From NCBI GenBank assembly GCA_017618135.1, contig JAFZUV010000020.1, positions 93,979-157,978 on the forward strand: a DNA stretch of 64,000 nucleotides. The letters run 5' to 3'. Below, in pieces: positions 26,413 to 34,402 of this stretch; within the stretch, counting starts at the first letter, position 1; the number at the start of each line of letters is the position of its first letter. The notes under the pieces are model-generated. The model saw nothing but the letters and a program-made list of their open reading frames with translations, was not told where the DNA came from and did no database searches. A program made the translations under genes and the position numbers. The stretch comes from Clostridia bacterium (GTDB taxonomy: Bacteria > Bacillota > Clostridia > Oscillospirales > Acutalibacteraceae).

Positions 26413-26844
26413 TTATAATACCTCTTTAATAGAAATTATGCCGTCAACCGATTTAAGCTGACTCAGAAGTTCTGAAGCAGAAATCTTTGCAGTATCTGTT
26501 CTGACTGTCAAAGTCACAGAGGCGGCACCACTTATCGGCTTATTCTGGTTAACTGTAATTATATTTGCACCGTATTTTGAAAGTACAGCAGTCATAGCTG
26601 AGAATACGCCTGCGCGATCAGAGAGTACAGCGCTTAATGTAACTTCGTGTCTGTTATCAAACTCATAACGAAAGACAAAGTCCTTATACTTATAATAGGC
26701 ACTTCTGGAAATGCCGGCTATTTTAACAGCTTTTGATATATTTGCCGCCTTACCCAAAGCGAGCAATTCCTTTGCGATAATTACGCCATTGAAAACTTCC
26801 GGTAAAACTTTCGAATTGACGAGCATATAATAATCATTTTTCAT
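26413..26844 (-). CDS. ACT-domain regulatory protein (UPF0735/PheB type)
   Basis: A 143-aa protein with a short helix-turn-helix-like N-terminal part (ISKAVKIAGISRSAYYKYKD) and a C-terminal ACT domain (VTLSAVLSDRAGVFSAMTAV). Proteins of this type are often encoded with hom and thought to bind an amino acid. The start is 26844 with GGAGG upstream; further upstream codons are in frame but lack a site. As first gene of the operon it may sense Thr or another pathway product. Confidence 0.82.
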   Translation of the reverse strand: MKNDYYMLVNSKVLPEVFNGVIIAKELLALGKAANISKAVKIAGISRSAYYKYKDFVFRYEFDNRHEVTLSAVLSDRAGVFSAMTAVLSKYGANIITVNQNKPISGAASVTLTVRTDTAKISASELLSQLKSVDGIISIKEVL

Positions 26845-26875
26845 TGATGTCCTCCGATAAAAAACGCTGTCCACA

Positions 26876-26904
26876 ATTATAATACACTTTTTTAAAAAAA
26901 TCAA
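26876..26904 (-). promoter_or_regulatory. Promoter of the ACT-hom-lysC operon
   Basis: On the minus strand, TTGATT (26904-26899) and TATAAT (26881-26876) are 17 bases apart. The start codon is 32 bases further on. Confidence 0.8.
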
Positions 26905-26949
26905 CCTATTTTTTAAACTTTTCGGAAATATTATTTAGCAGGTGATTGT

Positions 26950-28017
26950 ATGGATTCAAGTCATAAAATTGATTTTTTAACAAACATATTTTACGCATTA
27001 ACTATAGTTGGAATAACGATATTTATACTAAAATACCTGCCGGAGTATCTTTTGCCATTCGTTGTCGGTGTTGTAATTGCTTATTCTGTTCAAAAGCCCG
27101 CAAAAACCATTTCATGCAAAATTCATATTAAAAAGCAAATATGCGCTGTAATTTTAACTGTAATAATTTGCGTTATGTTTTTTGCGGTACTTTTATTCGG
27201 AATTTGGATGATCGGTAATAAGCTGATTAAGTTTTTAAGTGATTTACCAAAATATTTTTCGAGTATTGAACAGGTTTTTTTTGAAATAAAAGATAGAATA
27301 GCAGGCAATATGAACTCGTTAAACACCACCCAAAAGGACAGCTTTGAAAAAATGCTGTCACAAACTGCGGATTCATTTATGTCCGGCTTTACGAGATTTT
27401 TGTCGGCATTTGCTACAGGTCTTATAAAAAATTTTCCGGCTTATATTATTACCGGAATTGTTACGGTAGTATCGAGTTGTTATATTGCAAAAGATTTTGA
27501 TAGACTGAAGAATTTTGTCAAAGGAATAATATCGACCGATAAGGCAAAAAAGCTCAGCATTATCAAAAAAATTATGCGTAATAACACCTTTAAATTTATA
27601 AAAGGTTATTCGTTGATAATGCTTATAACATTTATTGAGTTAACAGCTGCGTTTCTGATTTTGAATATCAAAAATGCGCTTTTTGCCGCTTTACTTATCG
27701 CGATAGTTGATTTATTACCGATTTTTGGCGTAGGAACCGTTTTACTGCCCTGGTCAGTCATTGAGTTTTTAAATCAAAACTACTTTTTGGGGATCGGGCT
27801 CTTGATTTCATATTCCGTTATTATTGTTGTCCGTAATTTTATAGAGCCAAAAATAATCGGCTCACAAATCGGTATCAATCCGATATTCACTTTGGCAGCT
27901 ATGTTTTTAGGACTGAAAATTTCCGGGTTTACCGGTATGTTAATTTTACCGCTGGCACTTACGATTGTTATCTCTTACTATAATGAAATACCGGCTGCGG
28001 AGAATACCCAAAATTAA
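26950..28017 (+). CDS. AI-2E family permease, YtvI-like sporulation membrane protein
   Basis: A 355-aa integral membrane protein with 7-8 hydrophobic segments: N-terminal pair (about 12-48), 60-85, 160-185, 210-300 and 315-345. The family motif around LLPIFGVGTVLLPWSVIEFL and the conserved C-terminal NPIFTLAAMFLGLKISGFTG are typical of AI-2E transporters. Length and genomic setting fit YtvI, a membrane protein of sporulating Firmicutes, but the call among AI-2E paralogues is uncertain. The start is ATG 26950 with CAGGTG upstream. It is divergent from the ACT-hom-lysC operon. Confidence 0.78.
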   Translation: MDSSHKIDFLTNIFYALTIVGITIFILKYLPEYLLPFVVGVVIAYSVQKPAKTISCKIHIKKQICAVILTVIICVMFFAVLLFGIWMIGNKLIKFLSDLPKYFSSIEQVFFEIKDRIAGNMNSLNTTQKDSFEKMLSQTADSFMSGFTRFLSAFATGLIKNFPAYIITGIVTVVSSCYIAKDFDRLKNFVKGIISTDKAKKLSIIKKIMRNNTFKFIKGYSLIMLITFIELTAAFLILNIKNALFAALLIAIVDLLPIFGVGTVLLPWSVIEFLNQNYFLGIGLLISYSVIIVVRNFIEPKIIGSQIGINPIFTLAAMFLGLKISGFTGMLILPLALTIVISYYNEIPAAENTQN

Positions 28018-28043
28018 AAGGACAGCTATTGCCGCCCTTGAAG

Positions 28044-29042
28044 CTAGTCGTTTTTATTGTTATTCTTGGATTTTACACCAGATAGCGGATTTGAATCAAT
28101 CGCTTTTTTTATCTGCTTATCAGATATATGAGTGTAAATTTGTGTTGTACCGAGATTGGCATGACCGAGTATATCCTTTAAAACCCTTATATCAACATTT
28201 CCGTGCTGATACATAAGGGTGGCCGCAGTATGACGGAGCTTATGAGTTGAAAAACCTTGACCGCCAAGGCCTGCTTTATCAAGATAAGTATGTACTAAAT
28301 GCTGAACTGTTTTATTGCTGATCCTGCGCCTGTTACGACTTATAAATAAAGCATTCTTATCATTTACATTTACGCCTTCATTGGGTCTTACAGCAAGATA
28401 TGCTTTAAGCGCATCATTGCAGGCGTTATTCAGATAAACAACTCTTTCTTTATTACCTTTTCCAAGAAGCCTTATTGTACTGTCAGGCCTTATATCGGAT
28501 AAGTTAAGACCGCAAAGCTCCGAAAGCCGCATTCCGCAGTTTAGGAATAATGTTAAGATACAGTAGTCGCGTTCACGATTGGGTCCATCAACGCTTGTTA
28601 GTAATTCAAGCGACTCTTCGAGCGTTAAGTGATGGGGAAGTGCGGATTTAACTTTTGGCGCTTCAAGCAACTCGGCCGGGTTAACTTCAAGCAGATGCAC
28701 TTGTGAAGTAAGATACTTAAAAAAAATTCGCAAGGTTGATGTTTTGCGAGCTCTGGTAGCCGAGCTGTTTCCGCGCTCATTTTTGCAGTATACAATAAAT
28801 GCATATAGATCGGAAATAGTGATACTTGATACTAAGTCCTTATCCACAACGCCTATATCAATTTTATTAAACTCTGTATCCGGAGGTACCATACCTCTGC
28901 TTGTTAACAAATATCGAAAAAAAGTTTGTAAATCAAGATAGTATTCTTCTACGGATTTAGATGATTTACCGCGGATTGTTTCACTATATGTCAAAAAATC
29001 ACGCAGTATGGGTGGTGAAGAAAGAATTATCTCATGTTTCAC
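28044..29042 (-). CDS. Tyrosine recombinase, XerC/XerD type
   Basis: A 332-aa site-specific recombinase with an N-terminal SAM-like core-binding domain (ILRDFLTYSETIRGKSSKSV) and a C-terminal catalytic domain. The catalytic residues are visible: Arg in CGMRLSELCG, Lys in LGKGNKER, His-xx-Arg in HKLRHTAAT, His in LGHANLGTT and the nucleophile Tyr in QIYTHIS. The start is taken as GTG 29042, with AAGGAG 8-13 bases upstream, giving a normal XerC/D length. It is likely a housekeeping chromosome-dimer resolvase, not part of the mobile element further on. Confidence 0.85.
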   Translation of the reverse strand: MKHEIILSSPPILRDFLTYSETIRGKSSKSVEEYYLDLQTFFRYLLTSRGMVPPDTEFNKIDIGVVDKDLVSSITISDLYAFIVYCKNERGNSSATRARKTSTLRIFFKYLTSQVHLLEVNPAELLEAPKVKSALPHHLTLEESLELLTSVDGPNRERDYCILTLFLNCGMRLSELCGLNLSDIRPDSTIRLLGKGNKERVVYLNNACNDALKAYLAVRPNEGVNVNDKNALFISRNRRRISNKTVQHLVHTYLDKAGLGGQGFSTHKLRHTAATLMYQHGNVDIRVLKDILGHANLGTTQIYTHISDKQIKKAIDSNPLSGVKSKNNNKND

Positions 29043-29165
29043 ATATATACTCCTTAATACTTTTATTAAGTATATTTTAGCATCTTTTACGAAAAAAAGC
29101 AACTTTTGAAAATTTTTCTTTATTACTCTGAGCGGGTGTTGTATAATTGTTCAGGAGTGATAAGC

Positions 29166-29867
29166 TTGAAAGAAATCAAAGAATCAAAACTTTCCGATAA
29201 ACAAAAAAAGATATTTACAGCTATATCAGTATTTTTGGTGATAGTGTTCAGCGGCATAATTGCGTTGCTTGTCGGCAAACCTATGCTGCAGTTTGTCAAC
29301 TCACCTGATGAATTCAGAAAATTTGTAAACAGCTACGGAATTCTCAGCGATATAATTTTTATAGGTATGGTTGTTTTTCAAATGATTATCGCAATAATTC
29401 CGGGTGAACCGTTCGAAATTGCCGCCGGATATGCTTTCGGAGCCGTTCGGGGCAGTATTGATTGTATATTTGCCTTTGCAATAGGAGTAGCCGTTATTTT
29501 TCTTTTTGTAAGAAAATTCGGAATAAAAATAGTTGAGGTTTTCTTTTCGATTGATAAAATCAAGGAATTAAAATTTTTACAAAATTCAAAGCGACTCAAC
29601 ACGATAACTTTCATTGTTTTTCTGATTCCAGGTACTCCGAAAGACCTTCTATCGTATTTCATAGGACTTACAGATATGAAATTGTCGGTTTGTATTCTAA
29701 TTACTACAATTGCAAGAATTCCATCCCTTATAACCTCAATACTAACGGGTAATGCTCTCGGCAACAAACGATATGAAATTGCCGCTTTCGTCTTTGTTGT
29801 TACATTGCTTATCAGCGGTGTGGGGCTTATTATATACAGACACATTAAGAAATGGCACGAACATTAA
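29166..29867 (+). CDS. TVP38/TMEM64 family membrane protein
   Basis: A 233-aa protein with about six membrane segments and the VTT-domain motifs IIPGEPFEIAAGYAFG and FLIPGTPKDLLSYFIGLT. The start appears to be TTG 29166, 8 bases after AGGAG; no ATG is suitable. Family members are integral membrane proteins proposed to act in lipid or undecaprenyl-phosphate handling (DedA-related), but the activity here is unknown. The end overlaps the convergent sigK end by 4 bases. Confidence 0.8.
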   Translation: MKEIKESKLSDKQKKIFTAISVFLVIVFSGIIALLVGKPMLQFVNSPDEFRKFVNSYGILSDIIFIGMVVFQMIIAIIPGEPFEIAAGYAFGAVRGSIDCIFAFAIGVAVIFLFVRKFGIKIVEVFFSIDKIKELKFLQNSKRLNTITFIVFLIPGTPKDLLSYFIGLTDMKLSVCILITTIARIPSLITSILTGNALGNKRYEIAAFVFVVTLLISGVGLIIYRHIKKWHEH

Positions 29868-30541
29868 AACTTTGCTCTTAGCTTAAGAAGTGCAGATTTT
29901 TCTATCCGTGATACATAGCTACGCGATATGCCGAGTAATTTTGCAACTTCTCTTTGTGTAAGTTCCCGATTACCTGATAAACCGTAACGCATACGAATTA
30001 TCTCTAACTCTCGCTCATCAAGCACACCGTTAATAATTACACGAAGCTTCTCCAGCTTCATCTTTTTATCAATTTCATCAGCAATATCAGTTTCATCCGC
30101 GATTACATCAATCAGTGTTAATGTGTTTCCCTCCTTATCGGTATCGATAGGGTCGCTTATGTAAACATCCTGTGCGGATTTTTTCAAATTTCTGAAGTAC
30201 ATCAATATTTCATTTTCAATACATCTTGACGCATATGTTGCCAACCGTATACCTTTATTGCTGTTGAATGTTGATATTGCCTTAATTAAACCAATTGTAC
30301 CTATTGATATCAAATCGTCCTGTTCACAACCGGATGCATAATACTTTTTCACAATGTGCGCCACGAGCCTTAAATTGTGCTTGACTAATTTGTTCCGCGC
30401 TTCAATGTCTCCGCTTGCGGCTTTTGACAGTAATTCATTTTCCTCTTTTGAACTAAGCGGCGACGGAAAAGAGCCGGCGCTTTTCACATGCAATGATAAA
30501 TAAAAAATCTTGCTGATAATCTCAAATATATAATTAAGCAT
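29864..30541 (-). CDS. sigK: Sporulation sigma factor K (late mother cell), uninterrupted
   Basis: A 225-aa sigma factor. A hydrophobic pro-sequence of about 20 residues (MLNYIFEIISKIFYLSL) precedes FPSPLSSKEE, as in pro-SigK. Regions 2 (HNLRLVAHIVKKYY, DLISIGTIGLIKAISTF, LATYASRCIENEILMYFR) and 4 (ELTQREVAKLLGISRSYVSR) are complete. There is no skin-element interruption. The start is 30541, 9 bases after GGAG; an ATG at 30550 directly abuts that site. SigK drives late mother-cell genes, including coat proteins. Confidence 0.92.
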   Translation of the reverse strand: MLNYIFEIISKIFYLSLHVKSAGSFPSPLSSKEENELLSKAASGDIEARNKLVKHNLRLVAHIVKKYYASGCEQDDLISIGTIGLIKAISTFNSNKGIRLATYASRCIENEILMYFRNLKKSAQDVYISDPIDTDKEGNTLTLIDVIADETDIADEIDKKMKLEKLRVIINGVLDERELEIIRMRYGLSGNRELTQREVAKLLGISRSYVSRIEKSALLKLRAKF

Positions 30542-30678
30542 ATAAATCATCTCCGGATTTTTAATAAATTATATGCTCTCAAAAGTTTGTACATTGAATG
30601 TTTTTTTACTTTATGTTATAATTTATTTGTCATACATGCATCGTTCTGCGTACTATGTACTGCAAAGGCGGTGTTGTT

Positions 30679-31356
30679 TTGAAAAGTAAGATAGGCGCAT
30701 TTAAGGCTGTTTTGTTTAGGTGGTTGTTTGTTGCTTTAGCAATAACGCTGATTTTGGCTATCGTTATTATAAGAGCAAGACCGATAGTTATTTCTTACGC
30801 ACAAAGTCACGCGAAAGCTCAAATGATTAGTGCATTTGATGTCGCTGTAAAATCAGCACTTTTGTCTCTTGAATATTCCTATAATGATTTAGCGGTAGTT
30901 ACAAGGCTAAGTGATAACACTGTCAGCAGCATTGAAATTGATTATGCAAAGCTTAATACTTTAAGGTCTGAAATCTCAAAAACAATAAGCGACGAAATTT
31001 ATAAAAAATCCGAAAATGTTTTGAAAATTCCGATTGGTACATTACTGGGAAGTGAGTATACAACCGGCTATGGTCCGTATATAAAATTTAAACTGAAGTT
31101 TTCTCATATTCCGCTTTTGGATTTTGAAAGTAATTTTAGAGCGGCAGGCATTAACAGTGTGTTTCATCAAATAATAATTAAGGCCAACTTATCATGCGGG
31201 ATAATTATGTTGGGTGCAGATAAAACTTTTTCGGTGGATCTTTCAGCTATAGCGGCGCAAACCGTAATTCAAGGAGCCGTTCCGGACAATTTTACAAATG
31301 TTGTAGAAACGCCCGACAGTACTGTGGCAGATGATATATTTAATTTTTCTCAATAA
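30679..31356 (+). CDS. yunB: Sporulation protein YunB
   Basis: A 225-aa protein with one N-terminal membrane anchor (about residues 12-34) and an extracytoplasmic domain, matching the YunB family (AQSHAKAQMISAFDVAVKSA, IPIGTLLGSEYTTGYGP). In Bacillus subtilis YunB is a mother-cell protein needed for efficient sporulation. The start is taken as TTG 30679 after GGCGGTG; ATG 30655 is an alternative without a site. A CATACATG at 30631-30638 resembles a SigE -10, but the -35 is poor. ligA follows 11 bases later. Confidence 0.85.
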   Translation: MKSKIGAFKAVLFRWLFVALAITLILAIVIIRARPIVISYAQSHAKAQMISAFDVAVKSALLSLEYSYNDLAVVTRLSDNTVSSIEIDYAKLNTLRSEISKTISDEIYKKSENVLKIPIGTLLGSEYTTGYGPYIKFKLKFSHIPLLDFESNFRAAGINSVFHQIIIKANLSCGIIMLGADKTFSVDLSAIAAQTVIQGAVPDNFTNVVETPDSTVADDIFNFSQ

Positions 31357-31367
31357 CGGAGGTATTT

Positions 31368-33338
31368 ATGGATATAAGACAGGCAGAAGAACGAATTTCT
31401 CAACTTATAAGCGAAATTAGGAAACATAATGACCTTTATTATAATCAGGATGCTCCGGAAATTGAGGATTACCAATATGATGCTCTTACACGCGAGCTTA
31501 AAGCGTTGGAAAAAGAATTTCCAGAGCTTGCAAAAAAGGATTCGCCTACGCAAATTGTCGGCGGAAAACCTGATAGTCTTTTTTCTCCCGTAAATCATAC
31601 TGTAAAAATGGAAAGTCTGCAAGATGTATTCAGTATTGACGAGTTACGAGAATTTGATTTTAAAATTGATAATTCGCGTACAGTATACTCTGTTGAGCCT
31701 AAGATTGACGGTCTGTCAGTATCTTTGGAATACTCTCAAGGAAAGCTTGTGCGCGGTTCAACACGCGGTGACGGTATAACAGGAGAGGATGTTACCGCAA
31801 ATCTTCTTGAAATCAAATCAATTCCGAAAACAATTAAATATTTTAATTATATTGAGGTTCGCGGTGAAGTATACATGCCGAAAAGCTCATTTTTTAAGCT
31901 CGTTGAGCGTCAGGAGCTTATGGGTGAAAAAATCGCTAAAAATCCGAGGAACGCCGCCGCCGGCACTTTAAGGCAAAAAAATCCTGCTGTTGTGCGAGAG
32001 CGTGAGCTTTCAATATTTATTTTTAATATACAGCGTATTTCCGGTAGAAACTTTAGCTCACATATTGAGTCACTCAATTTTTTGAAATCGCTTGGATTTT
32101 CGGTGTTACCAAGCTATAAGCAATGCGATAATATAGAACAGGCAATATGCGAAATTAAGCGAATTGGCGATTGCAGAGGAAGCCTTGAATTTGATATTGA
32201 CGGTGCCGTAATAAAGGTTGATAATCTCGCATATCGCGATGAGCTTGGCAGTACGGCTAAATTTCCAAAATGGGCGGTTGCCTTTAAATATCCACCTGAA
32301 GAAAAAGAAACTGTGCTTCGTGAAATACAAATAAATGTAGGCAGAACCGGCGCATTGACGCCGACAGCCGTTTTTGATTCTGTAGAGCTTGCCGGTACGA
32401 CCGTAAGCCGGGCGGTCCTTCATAATGAAGATTTCATTAACGATAAACAAATAGGTATTGGTGATACAATCGTTGTTCGAAAAGCGGGAGAAATAATTCC
32501 GGAAGTTGTATTTGTTAAGAGGCACGCACCAAATTCCAAAGTATTTAAAATGCCGAGTATTTGTCCTTCATGCGGCGCACCGGTTTTCAGAGAAGAAGGA
32601 GAGGCGGTTATTCATTGTAATAATGCCGAATGTCCCGCTCAGATTTTAAGACATCTTATTCATTTTACTTCAAGAGACGCTATGGACATTGAGGGGCTTG
32701 GACCTGCAATGCTTGAACAATTATTAAACGCGGGGTTAATAAGTAATATTGTTGATATTTACAAACTTGACTATGATGCGGTTATAAAGCTTGATCGTAT
32801 GGGCAAGAAAACCGCCGACAATCTTAAAAACGCTATTGAGAATTCTAAGAAAAATGACTTGTCACGACTTATAGCAGCCCTTGGCATTCGTCATATCGGT
32901 ACAGGTGGCGCCAAACTGCTCGCAGAAAACTATGAATCTATTGATGATATTATGGCGGCAAGCAGGGATGAGCTTGAAGCGATACCGGGGTTTGGCGGTG
33001 TTTTAGCTGAAAGCACCGCAGAATTTTTCTCGTTGGATGATACAAAGCATATGATTTCATTACTTAAAAGCTGTGGCGTAAATACTAAATCTTTAAATAC
33101 CAAAACAGGTGATAAATTTCGCGGTATTTCATTTGTGCTTACGGGTACTTTGCCAAATTACACCCGTAGCGAAGCCGGAAAGATAATTGAGTCATTGGGC
33201 GGCAAAGTTTCATCATCCGTTTCAAAAAACACCACTTATGTCTTAGCCGGAGATGAAGCAGGCAGTAAGCTAGACAAAGCCAATGCCTTGGGCATACCGG
33301 TTATTGATGAACAGGAATTCAGAAAAATGATTGTTTAA
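31368..33338 (+). CDS. ligA: NAD-dependent DNA ligase
   Basis: A 656-aa enzyme that seals nicks in replication and repair using NAD. The domains are: Ia (YYNQDAPEIEDYQYDAL), adenylation with active lysine K112 in EPKIDGLSVSLEY, OB fold, zinc finger (CPSCGAPVF ... CNNAECP), helix-hairpin-helix repeats, and a C-terminal BRCT domain (FRGISFVLTGTLPNYTRSEA). GGAGG lies 7 bases before ATG 31368. It appears cotranscribed with yunB and ends at a terminator. Confidence 0.98.
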   Translation: MDIRQAEERISQLISEIRKHNDLYYNQDAPEIEDYQYDALTRELKALEKEFPELAKKDSPTQIVGGKPDSLFSPVNHTVKMESLQDVFSIDELREFDFKIDNSRTVYSVEPKIDGLSVSLEYSQGKLVRGSTRGDGITGEDVTANLLEIKSIPKTIKYFNYIEVRGEVYMPKSSFFKLVERQELMGEKIAKNPRNAAAGTLRQKNPAVVRERELSIFIFNIQRISGRNFSSHIESLNFLKSLGFSVLPSYKQCDNIEQAICEIKRIGDCRGSLEFDIDGAVIKVDNLAYRDELGSTAKFPKWAVAFKYPPEEKETVLREIQINVGRTGALTPTAVFDSVELAGTTVSRAVLHNEDFINDKQIGIGDTIVVRKAGEIIPEVVFVKRHAPNSKVFKMPSICPSCGAPVFREEGEAVIHCNNAECPAQILRHLIHFTSRDAMDIEGLGPAMLEQLLNAGLISNIVDIYKLDYDAVIKLDRMGKKTADNLKNAIENSKKNDLSRLIAALGIRHIGTGGAKLLAENYESIDDIMAASRDELEAIPGFGGVLAESTAEFFSLDDTKHMISLLKSCGVNTKSLNTKTGDKFRGISFVLTGTLPNYTRSEAGKIIESLGGKVSSSVSKNTTYVLAGDEAGSKLDKANALGIPVIDEQEFRKMIV

Positions 33339-33352
33339 TATTTAAAGTCAAT

Positions 33353-33391
33353 AAAATTACCCGGTGATACGCAAGACCACCGGGTAATTTT
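33353..33391. terminator. Bidirectional terminator between ligA and the LOG gene
   Basis: Perfect 14-bp inverted repeat AAAATTACCCGGTG / CACCGGGTAATTTT with an 11-base loop, A/T runs on both sides, between convergent genes. Confidence 0.9.
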
Positions 33392-33920
33392 ACTTTATAT
33401 ACTCCAAAACTTTTTTTGGATCATCCGTAACTTTATATAAATTTAAATCCTCTTGTGCTACAAAATGCATGTCAGCGCTTTTTTTCAACAAAGCTGTAAG
33501 ATTGTCATAGTATCCATTCACATTATAAATAATAAGCGGTTTTTTCAGTTGATTGAGCTGTTTTAACGACACCGTTTCAAAAAACTCATCCATTGTTCCT
33601 ATACCTCCGGGTGTCACAATAAAAGCTTCCGCCATGCTTTCAAGCTTTTCTTTGCGTGATCTCATATCTTTTGTGTATATCATTTCGGTACATTGGTCAT
33701 AAAGAATACCGTCAACATCAAAAAACTCCGGAGAAATTCCTATAACTTTACCTCCGTTTCTTTTTACACCCCGGGCGACTGCACCCATCATACCGCTTGC
33801 GCCGCCGCCGAAAATCAGTGTATGACCGTTTATTGCAATCAGCTCGCCTAATCTTTCACCGGCAATACGGAAAGATATATCAATCTCCTCATTAGCAGAA
33901 CCATAAATACAAATATTCAT
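33390..33920 (-). CDS. LOG family protein (cytokinin-riboside phosphoribohydrolase-like)
   Basis: A 176-aa Rossmann-like protein with the two LOG signatures, LIFGGGASGMMGAVARG and TPGGIGTMDEFFE (PGGxGTxxE). Family enzymes hydrolyse the N-glycosidic bond of nucleoside 5'-monophosphates; the bacterial substrate here is not known. Its start overlaps the NUDIX stop by 4 bases, so the pair is coupled, perhaps in nucleotide clean-up. Confidence 0.88.
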   Translation of the reverse strand: MNICIYGSANEEIDISFRIAGERLGELIAINGHTLIFGGGASGMMGAVARGVKRNGGKVIGISPEFFDVDGILYDQCTEMIYTKDMRSRKEKLESMAEAFIVTPGGIGTMDEFFETVSLKQLNQLKKPLIIYNVNGYYDNLTALLKKSADMHFVAQEDLNLYKVTDDPKKVLEYIK

Positions 33921-34402
33921 AAATACTCCTTATAATTTAAGCTTTTACCGTTTAATTGCGCGTCAATAAGCGTGTCACCTACATATTCAAGCCTCAACGA
34001 AAAAAACGGGTATTCAGGATCGTTAATAAGCTTTAAAAAGATTTTATCACCTTCCCATATCGGCAGGGAATAAAGGTCATTTTTATCAATCCATGCAAGC
34101 ACCCCTTCATCACACTGTTTCAGTGAACCTGAAAACCTATCGGCGGTAAAGACATGCATAATTTCGCTTTCCCAAATATCGGAAACAAAGGTTACAACAC
34201 CTCTGTATTCAGCGTCATAAATCGTAAGTCCGGTCTCCTCAAAAACCTCACGCATATTACACTGCTCAGGACTTTCTCTTTCTTCAATTTTTCCGCCGAT
34301 CCCTACCCATTTATCGCGATTAAGATCGTTCTTCTTTTTTACACGATGAAGCATTAGATACTTTCCGTCTTTTTCGATGTGGCAAATGGTAGTATTTCTC
34401 AT
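33917..34402 (-). CDS. NUDIX hydrolase (8-oxo-dGTP diphosphatase-like)
   Basis: A 161-aa protein with a complete Nudix box, GGKIEERESPEQCNMREVFE then ETGL, near residues 37-59. The flanking layout (CHIEKDGKYLMLHRVKKKND, DKWVGIGG) matches MutT-like 8-oxo-dGTP diphosphatases of Firmicutes. It likely cleans oxidised nucleotides; the exact substrate is uncertain. It overlaps both neighbours by 4 bases. Confidence 0.88.
   Translation of the reverse strand: MRNTTICHIEKDGKYLMLHRVKKKNDLNRDKWVGIGGKIEERESPEQCNMREVFEETGLTIYDAEYRGVVTFVSDIWESEIMHVFTADRFSGSLKQCDEGVLAWIDKNDLYSLPIWEGDKIFLKLINDPEYPFFSLRLEYVGDTLIDAQLNGKSLNYKEYL

Noticed and set aside
26845-26949. Lysine or threonine attenuator before ACT-hom-lysC
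   Set aside because: Only a simple sigma-A promoter 32 bases from the start codon; the leader is too short for a riboswitch or T-box.
28044-29042. XerC/D-type recombinase as integrase of a second mobile element
   Set aside because: Core-like neighbours on both sides, no excisionase, no cargo and normal Xer length; more likely the chromosome-dimer resolvase.
29864-30541. Possible skin-type interruption of sigK
   Set aside because: Regions 2 to 4 read through in one frame with normal length; the gene is intact.
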